In this document: positions 13,367-18,612 of the stretch, piece by piece
How positions within the stretch are numbered: position 1 is the stretch's first letter
Layout: each line of letters begins with the position of its first letter
Source: a virus
Direction: 5' to 3' (one strand)
Virus record (IMG/VR): IMGVR_UViG_3300032083_000398
Location: 1 to 31,859 of that record
Length of the DNA: 31,859 nt
Translations under genes and position numbers: made by a program
Notes under the pieces: model-generated
The model's database searches: none
What the model was told of the DNA's origin: nothing
What the model saw: the letters and a program-made list of their open reading frames with translations, nothing else

Positions 13367-13597
13367 TATATAGAGAAGCAAATATATTTTTTATAAAAAA
13401 ACTTTTTGAGGCCCATTATGCTGATTTGGACATTAGGCCCTCTGGCACTTATTCACATTATTGGCACATTTTTATTTTTAAATATGTGTCTTCATAACCC
13501 TATATATATAAACGACTTTTTGTCCAAAGACACACGGTTACACCGGACACACCTATTTTAACAAAAAATATTTTTTTTCTATTTGCTTCTCTATATA
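13367..13597. repeat. 18-bp perfect inverted repeat bounding an AT-rich gap
   Basis: TATATAGAGAAGCAAATA (13367-13384) and its exact complement TATTTGCTTCTCTATATA (13580-13597) face outward across 195 bases. The interval is AT-rich with homopolymer runs. It lies in the 13316-13638 gap between the small terminase and the terminator of the 147-aa gene, where no minus-strand gene is evident. It could be a pair of outward promoters, a replication origin or a protein binding array. Confidence 0.6.
13418..13561 (+). CDS. Possible 47-aa membrane peptide, opposite strand
   Basis: A plus-strand frame begins MLIWTLGPLALIHIIGTFLF and ends with a basic stretch (SKDTRLHRTHLF). A GAGG Shine-Dalgarno lies six bases before the ATG. 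The N-terminal 20 residues are hydrophobic enough for one membrane helix. It sits wholly inside the 18-bp inverted repeat and is the only plus-strand frame with a good ribosome binding site outside the SNF2 gene. The AT-rich DNA makes hydrophobic frames likely by chance, and no clear promoter is seen. Confidence 0.25.
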   Translation: MLIWTLGPLALIHIIGTFLFLNMCLHNPIYINDFLSKDTRLHRTHLF

Positions 13598-13638
13598 CAT
13601 AGAACCGTGTTTAATTGTGCCCCGGTCCGCGATCCACA

Positions 13639-13670
13639 TAAAAAAGCCCGCGATCCGTGAACCGCGGGCT
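13639..13670 (-). terminator. Intrinsic terminator
   Basis: Perfect 8-bp stem AGCCCGCG/CGCGGGCT (13645-13652 with 13663-13670), ten-base loop, followed by TTTTTT leftward. It ends the 147-aa gene eight bases after its stop. Confidence 0.9.
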
Positions 13671-13677
13671 ATGGTTA

Positions 13678-14121
13678 TTAAAGTTCTTCTTTATCGCTAT
13701 ACATTTTGTCGATAGCTTCTTGCTGTCGATCATCTGGCCCCATGTGGTTATCTTCGTGTTCTTTGCTCCACATTGTAATGTCTGCTAGGTTTGACTTCAT
13801 CCATTCTAGGCAGTCTTCGTGATCTTTGTTAAAGTCTCCTTTTTTAACGGGACGTATAGTGTTTTTTGTTACGGTAAATATTCCAATTGGCGTTGGTGGA
13901 TTATCCGCCTGCCAATTGTATCCCCCGTAGTCTGACACGTTTAAGTCCTCGCTTTTGCCATAGACCACGTAAATTGGTCTTTTTGTTCCACCGTCATGTT
14001 TAAAAGCATTTCTAATCGCGGTAATTGGATCAGTTGCTTTTGCCCATGTTCCGTATTGTCCGGCAGTTGATGCAAGAAAGGTGCATCCGTTTGGCAAGAT
14101 ATGATCTTGAGTATCACTCAT
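13678..14121 (-). CDS. 147-aa protein under a structured leader, unknown function
   Basis: I start at ATG 14121-14119 (MSDTQDHILPNGCTFLASTA) because GGAGAAAAAC precedes it; the longer frame adds nine residues without a better site. The product is an acidic mixed alpha/beta protein with PIYVVYGKSEDLNVSDYGG, PTPIGIFTVTKNTIR and a charged helical C-terminus (SKEHEDNHMGPDDRQQEA). No family recognised. It is a single-gene unit: a near-consensus promoter (14244-14272), a leader of about 115 bases with alternative hairpins, and a strong terminator. That amount of dedicated control for one small gene suggests regulated or high expression. Confidence 0.7.
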   Translation of the reverse strand: MSDTQDHILPNGCTFLASTAGQYGTWAKATDPITAIRNAFKHDGGTKRPIYVVYGKSEDLNVSDYGGYNWQADNPPTPIGIFTVTKNTIRPVKKGDFNKDHEDCLEWMKSNLADITMWSKEHEDNHMGPDDRQQEAIDKMYSDKEEL

Positions 14122-14238
14122 GTTTTTCTCCATAGTATGTAGAACCACCTTTCCAGTACCCTAGCACTGGCTGGTTAATTCGATGTCAAATAGCGTAGGG
14201 CTTGCCCGCCCTAATCGAAAAGGCTCATCCCCTTCGAT
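14122..14238 (-). promoter_or_regulatory. Structured leader RNA with mutually exclusive hairpins
   Basis: The leftward RNA begins with ATCGAA (14238-14233), which can pair with TTCGAT (14219-14214), with GG/CC extension. The same TTCGAT can instead pair with a second ATCGAA (14184-14179), enclosing a hairpin AGGGC/GCCCT. A third hairpin CCAGT/ACTGG lies closer to the gene. Two competing partners for one arm are the layout of a switch. I recognise no named riboswitch class. Confidence 0.45.
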
Positions 14239-14243
14239 AACTT

Positions 14244-14272
14244 ATATTAACATAAAATCCCATACATGTCAA
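14244..14272 (-). promoter_or_regulatory. Strong sigma70-type promoter
   Basis: Minus-strand TTGACA (14272-14267), 17-base spacer, TAATAT (14249-14244). The -35 is perfect. Predicted start is near 14237, placing the competing hairpins at the very 5' end of the transcript. Confidence 0.75.
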
Positions 14273-14302
14273 GAGTTAATTTTTAAGAAAGTTAAGTCAA
14301 AG

Positions 14303-14722
14303 TTACTTAGAACGTATCTTAGGCCGCAAACTTACAGTTAAATTTTTAGGCGGGTCATAAGAATAGAAGACGTGTTTACCGATTCGGACTATTCTATGAA
14401 GGGACTTTCTCCAAACAGGTCGCACCTTGGTCGTATGGTAATGGTCCGCGGACGTAGAGGGAAGGACGCTTGGGTCGTCCATAATTTCTTGAGCTAGGGT
14501 TTTAGAAATTTTCCACGCTTCTTCATCTTTAGGAACGGGCACCAATCCTTTTCGTACAAACGAGAACTGGCGTGGTTGCATAATTACGCCGCACATATCT
14601 GAGGGAAATTTTTTGGACTCCATGCGGTTGACGATTACTTTAGCCACCATCATTTGCCCGGTAGAGGGTTCGCCTCTTGCTTCGTGATACAAAGCAAGGG
14701 CCAAGCACATTTCTGCCAACAT
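14303..14722 (-). CDS. SleB-type cell wall hydrolase (candidate endolysin)
   Basis: A 139-aa protein matching the Hydrolase_2 (SleB) domain along its whole length. ALYHEARGEPSTGQMMVAKV carries the catalytic Glu (E14 in HEARGE), followed by VNRMESKKFPSDMCGVIMQ and RQFSFVRKG. The C-terminal part has ADHYHTTKVRPVWRKSL and IGKHVFY, as in the family. SleB domains cleave the peptidoglycan glycan strand as lytic transglycosylases. No signal peptide is visible, so export would need a holin. Shine-Dalgarno GGGAG precedes the ATG. It lies among small early genes rather than beside the holin-like gene, an odd placement for a lysin. Confidence 0.88.
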   Translation of the reverse strand: MLAEMCLALALYHEARGEPSTGQMMVAKVIVNRMESKKFPSDMCGVIMQPRQFSFVRKGLVPVPKDEEAWKISKTLAQEIMDDPSVLPSTSADHYHTTKVRPVWRKSLHRIVRIGKHVFYSYDPPKNLTVSLRPKIRSK

Positions 14723-14746
14723 TTAAAAACTCCCAAGTATTATTTC

Positions 14747-14914
14747 TTACTCGTCGTCCAAATCATCTTCACCGAGGTCTACTTCACCACTGCCGTTGCA
14801 CACTTCGCAAGTAACTGTTCGGGAGTCTATTATTCCAATGTCGCGGTCAAAGGACTGTGGTCTAAAGAACTCTTCTTCCACTTCCCCTTCACCGCCACAT
14901 TCTTCGCATTTCAT
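14747..14914 (-). CDS. Mini DnaJ-type zinc protein (two CxxCxGxG motifs)
   Basis: A 55-aa frame whose ATG overlaps the upstream TGA as ATGA. It contains CEECGGEGE at residues 3-11 and CEVCNGSGE at 37-45: two CxxCxGxG motifs exactly as in the DnaJ zinc domain. Here two repeats are enough for one zinc site, instead of the usual four motifs. The tail is acidic (VDLGEDDLDDE). There is no J domain. In phage HMO-2011 a partial DnaJ central domain is reported to be part of the DNA polymerase; here a free-standing version exists and the polymerase lacks it. A chaperone-like or protein-binding role is inference. Confidence 0.7.
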   Translation of the reverse strand: MKCEECGGEGEVEEEFFRPQSFDRDIGIIDSRTVTCEVCNGSGEVDLGEDDLDDE

Positions 14915-15075
14915 CTATGTTGGCCTTTCATCCAATTAACGTCTTTTAAAAGATTTTGTGTTTCTCGTTTTAATTTGTCGAGGGCCACTGTTAATCTTGT
15001 TATTTCGTTACGTTGTTTTAGGTTTTGGCTTTGCAACGTAAGGATTTTTGCGTTTTTCTTATCTTCTTCCGTCAT
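14911..15075 (-). CDS. 54-aa coiled-coil protein
   Basis: A 54-aa frame from ATG 15075-15073, with GAGG seven bases before it. The sequence (MTEEDKKNAKILTLQSQNLK, then QRNEITRLTVALDKLKRETQ) is a continuous charged helix with hydrophobic residues at heptad spacing, so a short parallel coiled coil is likely. It lies directly after the AlpA-like gene and is coupled by ATGA to the mini zinc protein. No family recognised. Confidence 0.6.
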   Translation of the reverse strand: MTEEDKKNAKILTLQSQNLKQRNEITRLTVALDKLKRETQNLLKDVNWMKGQHR

Positions 15076-15084
15076 TTTATTGCC

Positions 15085-15477
15085 TCAAGTTAACAAACTG
15101 TAAAGCATGGCGGCGATAGCCAGTATTATTACCGGGATAAATAATCTGTGACGAGATATTTTTTTAGCCCAGCTTATAGGCTCGTCCCAATCCATTGGCC
15201 CAGAACCTTCACCCTTGCGGGCTTCTTCCAGAAAAGCGTCACCATAGGGCACTCTAAGCTTTTCATCTTTTATGTCATCTAGTTCTTGCACGTCATCATC
15301 AAACGCCCAAGCAATTACTTTTGCTTTGTCCCAACGGTTCACGAGCCGTGGTCCGCGGGAACTGGGGCTGGGTGTTTTTTGGATTTCCGGGAACGTGCCA
15401 TCTTTTATCTTTTTAAAGACGGTCGATTTAGAAAGTTTAGTGATTTCACATACTTCGTTTATGTCTATTAATTCCAT
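15085..15477 (-). CDS. AlpA/MerR-like helix-turn-helix protein with C-terminal membrane anchor
   Basis: A 130-aa protein. Residues 1-50 (MELIDINEVCEITKLSKSTV, FKKIKDGTFPEI) match the winged helix-turn-helix of AlpA/excisionase-type regulators: a helix, turn at LSKSTVFK and wing at GTFP. RGPRLVNRWDKAKVIAWA continues the DNA-binding unit. An acidic linker follows (about 60-105), then a hydrophobic helix at 111-128 (RLFIPVIILAIAAMLYSLL). A DNA-binding domain tied to the membrane is unusual for this family and would hold its target DNA at the membrane. Shine-Dalgarno AAGGAG precedes the ATG; its promoter is at 15508-15535. Its targets are unknown. Confidence 0.78.
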   Translation of the reverse strand: MELIDINEVCEITKLSKSTVFKKIKDGTFPEIQKTPSPSSRGPRLVNRWDKAKVIAWAFDDDVQELDDIKDEKLRVPYGDAFLEEARKGEGSGPMDWDEPISWAKKISRHRLFIPVIILAIAAMLYSLLT

Positions 15478-15507
15478 GTCGTTCTCCTTTAGTTAAAACG
15501 TGGGAGA

Positions 15508-15535
15508 AGTATAAGACATTATGGGATTAAGTCAA
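15508..15535 (-). promoter_or_regulatory. Strong sigma70-type promoter for the AlpA-SleB operon
   Basis: Minus-strand TTGACT (15535-15530), 16-base spacer, TATACT (15513-15508). The -35 abuts the stop codon of the upstream gene. It drives the AlpA-like gene, the coiled-coil protein, the mini zinc protein and the SleB hydrolase. Confidence 0.72.
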
Positions 15536-15826
15536 CTAATGTATTCCGTCACTGCCGGGGTGGTTCTCAGCGGCGCGGGTCGCGTTTATTGCAGCGTTTG
15601 TCATGCAGGACGAAAGCAGGCCCAGCGCGGTAGCCGGATCGGGGGACACGGCGATAAGGTGGGAGATAAGATGAGTAAGGGAACCGCCGATAGCGGCTCC
15701 TTTGTTTAGGCCCATTTCTTCAAACTCTTTTAGAAGTTCGTGCGTACACTCTACGGCTTGCAGAAAGTCTTCTTTATTCTGCCGCCATCCTTCTTCTAAG
15801 AGTTCTGCATCTTCTTGGGTTCCCAT
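15536..15826 (-). CDS. Helical protein, unknown
   Basis: I start at ATG 15826-15824 (MGTQEDAELLEEGWRQNKED), with AGAGGTAG upstream; an ATG 21 bases earlier also has GGGG upstream and is equally possible (103 aa). The 96-aa product is almost wholly helical: an acidic N-terminal helix, a Cys/His pair (VECTHELL) and Gly/Ala-rich helices (NKGAAIGGSLTHLISHLIAV). It overlaps the upstream 73-aa gene by about 30 bases. No family recognised. Its stop meets the -35 of the next promoter, marking the end of this small operon without a visible terminator. Confidence 0.65.
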   Translation of the reverse strand: MGTQEDAELLEEGWRQNKEDFLQAVECTHELLKEFEEMGLNKGAAIGGSLTHLISHLIAVSPDPATALGLLSSCMTNAAINATRAAENHPGSDGIH

Positions 15827-16017
15827 GTATCTACCTCTGCGTACCATTTATCCCCGCTCTTACTTTCGCACACTTGGACGTTAATCCAATCACCTTTTTG
15901 TTCCGCGAGCCACGCTGCGAGGTCTGCTCGTTTTATACTTAGGTTACATTTTATCCAATCTGGAGCAGTTTCTCTAGGTTTTTTTGCCATGAGACCGTTT
16001 ACAAACACTTTTTCCAT
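15796..16017 (-). CDS. 73-aa phage protein, unknown
   Basis: I start at ATG 16017-16015 (MEKVFVNGLMAKKPRETAPD) with AAAGGAG upstream; the longer frame has a non-ATG start inside a terminator and is unlikely. The layout is a beta strand, a conserved-looking WIKCNLSIKRADLAAWLAEQ segment and WINVQVCESKSGDKWYAEVD. This pattern recurs as a small protein in marine phage contigs as I remember them, without a known function. The product could form an OB-like or small beta barrel, but that is a guess. An intrinsic terminator lies immediately before its ribosome binding site, so expression needs read-through or attenuation control. Confidence 0.68.
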   Translation of the reverse strand: MEKVFVNGLMAKKPRETAPDWIKCNLSIKRADLAAWLAEQKGDWINVQVCESKSGDKWYAEVDTWEPKKMQNS

Positions 16018-16030
16018 ATTTTTCTCCTTT

Positions 16031-16071
16031 AAAAAAAGTAAACCCCTAGCTGGGGGCAACCGAGCTAGGGG
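16031..16071 (-). terminator. Intrinsic terminator, possible attenuator
   Basis: Perfect 9-bp stem CCCCTAGCT/AGCTAGGGG (16043-16051 with 16063-16071), 11-base loop, then TTTACTTTTTTT leftward. It sits between two promoter-like elements (16086-16147) and the Shine-Dalgarno of the 73-aa gene, so it is either the end of the ribbon-helix-helix operon or an attenuator. Confidence 0.88.
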
Positions 16072-16085
16072 CTAGTCTTGTCTTA

Positions 16086-16147
16086 ACTATAGAGCATGAG
16101 GCATGACCCTCAAAAGCCCTTATAAACCCCTTATATGCGATATGCAA
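16086..16147 (-). promoter_or_regulatory. Two tandem promoter-like elements
   Basis: First element: TTGCAT (16147-16142), 17 bases, TATAAG (16124-16119). Second: TTGAGG (16113-16108), 16 bases, TATAGT (16091-16086). Both point leftward into the terminator at 16031-16071 within the first 10-45 bases of transcript. A TATGCGAT motif (16134-16141) lies in the first spacer. Confidence 0.45.
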
Positions 16148-16150
16148 TAC

Positions 16151-16336
16151 TTAATCGCATACCTCTTCCGTATATTCTGCACTTTCTATTTGATCTGATA
16201 CAGTCAGATTACAGATGCCACAGAACCTTACGAGGTTTTTAGCGTCTTTTTTAACAATTTTAAGCTTTTGCTCGCACTTTGGGCACAGGTTTTGTATTAA
16301 TCTTTTGTGAAACTGCCCTGTCCCCTTGGTTATCAT
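16151..16336 (-). CDS. Small zinc-ribbon protein
   Basis: A 61-aa product from ATG 16336-16334 (MITKGTGQFHKRLIQNLCPK), with AAGGAAG upstream. It contains CPKC near residue 18 and CGIC near 39, spaced as a classical zinc ribbon (C-x2-C ... C-x2-C). The stretch between them is basic (KLKIVKKDAKNLVR), which suits nucleic-acid contact; the tail is acidic. Its first 77 bases overlap the end of the ribbon-helix-helix gene in another frame, so the two are co-transcribed. A transcription or RNA-binding accessory role is possible; the target is unknown. Confidence 0.7.
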   Translation of the reverse strand: MITKGTGQFHKRLIQNLCPKCEQKLKIVKKDAKNLVRFCGICNLTVSDQIESAEYTEEVCD

Positions 16337-16484
16337 CTGCGCTTCCTTTTTTAGAATCTCTGTACCAATCAAAAACAAGCCGTAACTGCCCGCCAATGGT
16401 GCGGCCTTCGGTTTTTGACAGTTCTTTTATCTCTTCATACACTTCTCGCGGTACGAGAATGCTTTTCCAACGTGTTGTATCCAT
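16260..16484 (-). CDS. Ribbon-helix-helix (Arc-like) regulator
   Basis: A 74-aa product from ATG 16484-16482 (MDTTRWKSILVPREVYEEIK), with TTGGAG upstream. WKSILVPREVYEEIKELSKT followed by GRTIGGQLRLVFDWYRD fits the ribbon-helix-helix fold: a short strand (KSILVP) and two helices separated by a Gly-containing turn. The C-terminal 25 residues are basic and polar. Such proteins bind short palindromes as dimers and often repress their own promoter; ATGCG-ctta-CGCAT (16496-16509) lies exactly between the predicted -10 and the start codon. The gene overlaps the zinc-ribbon gene. Confidence 0.75.
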   Translation of the reverse strand: MDTTRWKSILVPREVYEEIKELSKTEGRTIGGQLRLVFDWYRDSKKGSADDNQGDRAVSQKINTKPVPKVRAKA

Positions 16485-16495
16485 TTTTATCTCCA

Positions 16496-16545
16496 ATGCG
16501 CTTACGCATGTCTAGGATAATATAGGAAAATATACAAGATTGCAA
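16496..16545 (-). promoter_or_regulatory. Promoter with operator-like palindrome for the RHH gene
   Basis: Minus-strand TTGCAA (16545-16540), 17-base spacer, TATTAT (16522-16517). The palindrome ATGCGCTTACGCAT (16496-16509, arms ATGCG/CGCAT) covers the predicted start site, a position where a bound repressor would block initiation. Confidence 0.6.
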
Positions 16546-16560
16546 GAAAAGAGTGGGACA

Positions 16561-16596
16561 TAAAAAAAGACGACACTGGGTGGAGCGTCGTCTTTT
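16561..16596 (-). terminator. Intrinsic terminator of the candidate small RNA
   Basis: Ten-base-pair stem AAAAGACGAC/GTCGTCTTTT (16565-16574 with 16587-16596), 12-base loop, and a run of seven T on the minus strand. TTTT on the other side allows weaker function for plus-strand transcripts. Confidence 0.85.
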
Positions 16597-16634
16597 GTCT
16601 ACCCGTCTTGAGTTGTTCAAAACAGACTAGTAGC
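16562..16634 (-). ncRNA. Candidate small RNA between a promoter and a terminator
   Basis: A promoter at 16641-16668 points leftward and a strong terminator lies 40-70 bases downstream (stem AAAAGACGAC/GTCGTCTTTT, 16565-16574 with 16587-16596, then TTTTTTT). The interval holds no ATG-started frame. The predicted transcript is roughly 70-75 bases. Its 5' part can form a second hairpin around TTGA-acaac-TCAA with flanking GTC/GAC. It does not look like a tRNA. A regulatory or decoy RNA is inferred only from this architecture. Confidence 0.45.
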
Positions 16635-16640
16635 AAACCC

Positions 16641-16668
16641 CGTATATCAGTTAAAAACAGGCAGTCAA
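16641..16668 (-). promoter_or_regulatory. Promoter just downstream of the DNA polymerase terminator
   Basis: Minus-strand TTGACT (16668-16663), 16-base spacer, TATACG (16646-16641). The -35 lies three bases beyond the T-run of the polymerase terminator, so it restarts transcription with no gene to serve before the next terminator. Confidence 0.65.
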
Positions 16669-16670
16669 GT

Positions 16671-16693
16671 AAAAAAACCCCGCCGAAGCGGGG
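16671..16693 (-). terminator. Intrinsic terminator after DNA polymerase
   Basis: Stem CCCCGC/GCGGGG (16678-16683 with 16688-16693) with a TTCG tetraloop on the minus strand, followed by TTTTTTT. It closes the replication operon. Confidence 0.9.
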
Positions 16694-16716
16694 CAGTTAA
16701 GCGAGCAGTGTCCAAA

Positions 16717-18612
16717 CTACTGTGCTTCGCCCCAAGATGGTCCTATTTCAACATCACATTTACTAGGAACTTCCAGAGGTATAGCAGTCTCCATAATGTG
16801 AGCGATTTTCTTTGCGTCGTCAACAGTTTTTACCGACATTGCAATCTCATCATGGATTTGCACCATAGGTAGGTATCCTGCCTTATATAAATTTACCATT
16901 GCTTGCTTTGTCATGTCCGCGGCGGATGCTTGGATCAACCTGTTCATAGCTTTGTATGTGTAGGCCCTCTTTAGTTTCGTCGTGGGCCCATAAGCGTCAA
17001 CCGCCTCTTTGTAGGGCATAGCCTTGTTCATAGCAAAAGTATCTGGCTCCCAAAGGTCAAACCGTGCTTTACGGCCTGCCAGAGAACGCAACGCCCCTGC
17101 CGACGATTTCTCGTTTAGCCTGTTCATAACACCGCGGGTTAGTCCTTTAACAAACGGTACGCGGTCATGGTACTGTTTCACAAGACCCTTGGCCTCTTCT
17201 AACGAAACATCTAGTTGTTCGGACAGTTTGTTTACGCCCATGCCATACATCATGCCCAGATTAATAGTCTTGGCCTGCTTTCTGGGAATGTTAGCCATCT
17301 CTGCAACCATCGTGTGGAAGTCAGTGTCAGGGTCTTCGTTGTATGCGTCAACAAACTCTGCCGCACCTTCCAACGCAACGCCACGATTACGCCCATAAAC
17401 GTGAGCATAATGCACCAAGATGCGTGGTTCTTGTTGCGAGAAGTCAATTGCCGCCCACTGTTCGCCTTCTTCTGGTAAGAACAGGGATCGGATCATAGGA
17501 CCAAGCTCTGGGTCGCGGGCCGGGATTTGTTGTAAATTGGGGTTGGACATTGATATGCGGCCCGAAACTGTACCGCCATCGTCTGACCGGATTTGGTTTA
17601 TGTGCCCATGTATTCGGCCATCAGTGCGGCAGTGCTTCATAATTGAGTTAATGAACGTGCCGGATGTTTTGTTAAGGTTACGTGCTTGAACAACCAGCTT
17701 CGCAAGCGGGTGTTCGTGTTCGGTCAGAAACATCTTCGTAAAACTTGGTGCGCCCTTTTCTGTTTTTGGATAATTTATACCTAACTTATCAAAAGATTTA
17801 GAGAGCGATTGGGCAGCCCAGATTTCTACATCAGTTCCCGTGAGCCGTTTTATCTCTTGCATTATCTTCTTTTCGCGCTTGAGAAGTGCGTCTCGTGTGC
17901 GTTCCACCCGGTTGGTATCTACGCGAACACCACGCCACGTCATGTCAACAAGACAAGGAAGAAGGTTTAGCTCTAAGTTAGCTATCGGCCAAAGGTCTTC
18001 TTTGCTCAGTTGTGTGGACAGATAGTGCCACAGTTCCAAAGTTAACTCTGCATCTGCTTCAGCATAGGGCCCCACATACATGGCGGGCATCTTCCACATC
18101 TCTGCCTTGGGGTCGATCCCAAACTCAAGAGCCGCGGCGGTTAAGGCTTTTTCGGATTTTGTTTTGTTAAGAAGATCGTAGCATAAAGCGTTGAGGCTGT
18201 AGCTAAACCTGTTCTCATCAAGCAGGGCGGCGATAAGCATCGTATCAATGACACGTCCTTTCATCTCAAAGCCCATCGCTCGAATCCATCCCAAGTCGTA
18301 TTGTGCGTTGTGCATGACCTTATCGGCAGGGCACTCAAAGACTTTCTTGAGCCATTTGTTGACTATCTTTTCGTCTAAGTTACCCCCGCCGAAGTGGCGC
18401 GTGGGCAGATAGCAAGACCACCCGTCCACTGCTACAGCGTATCCTATGACCTCGCCATCTTTTGTTGGCCAGCCGGGCCCGTTCTTTTTTAGGTTCGGGT
18501 CCCGTGTTTCAACGTCAATTGCTATTGTTCCCGCCGCAGTAATGTCCGGGAGTTCTAGCGGTGGAACCCATTCACTTTTGGGGGCGAACATAGCCATTTG
18601 TAAATTTGCCAT
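16717..18612 (-). CDS. polA: DNA polymerase, family A, with 3'-5' exonuclease
   Basis: A 631-aa replicative polymerase of T7/Pol I type. The exonuclease domain has IAIDVETRD (DxE at 33-35), MHNAQYDLGW and YAEADAELT, so proofreading residues are intact. The polymerase domain has motif A AIDFSQQEPRIL, motif B RKQAKTINLGMMYGMG (from residue 444) and motif C QIHDEIAM (HDE at about 587-589). The residue matching E. coli Phe762 is Leu (L452, codon CTG at 17259-17257). There is no 5'-3' exonuclease domain. The start overlaps the DUF6378-like gene by 41 bases, with GAAG upstream of the ATG. A terminator follows 24 bases after the stop. Partners are the SSB-like protein, primase and helicases encoded upstream in the same operon. 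Confidence 0.95.
   Translation of the reverse strand: MANLQMAMFAPKSEWVPPLELPDITAAGTIAIDVETRDPNLKKNGPGWPTKDGEVIGYAVAVDGWSCYLPTRHFGGGNLDEKIVNKWLKKVFECPADKVMHNAQYDLGWIRAMGFEMKGRVIDTMLIAALLDENRFSYSLNALCYDLLNKTKSEKALTAAALEFGIDPKAEMWKMPAMYVGPYAEADAELTLELWHYLSTQLSKEDLWPIANLELNLLPCLVDMTWRGVRVDTNRVERTRDALLKREKKIMQEIKRLTGTDVEIWAAQSLSKSFDKLGINYPKTEKGAPSFTKMFLTEHEHPLAKLVVQARNLNKTSGTFINSIMKHCRTDGRIHGHINQIRSDDGGTVSGRISMSNPNLQQIPARDPELGPMIRSLFLPEEGEQWAAIDFSQQEPRILVHYAHVYGRNRGVALEGAAEFVDAYNEDPDTDFHTMVAEMANIPRKQAKTINLGMMYGMGVNKLSEQLDVSLEEAKGLVKQYHDRVPFVKGLTRGVMNRLNEKSSAGALRSLAGRKARFDLWEPDTFAMNKAMPYKEAVDAYGPTTKLKRAYTYKAMNRLIQASAADMTKQAMVNLYKAGYLPMVQIHDEIAMSVKTVDDAKKIAHIMETAIPLEVPSKCDVEIGPSWGEAQ

Noticed and set aside
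14654-15103. Plus-strand 149-codon frame
   Set aside because: It lies opposite three minus-strand genes with good ribosome sites and coupled overlaps, including an intact twin CxxCxGxG protein; the plus product is an unlikely Phe-rich string.
16597-16640. tRNA gene in the small-RNA interval
   Set aside because: No cloverleaf, no TTCGA arm and no matching acceptor stem.
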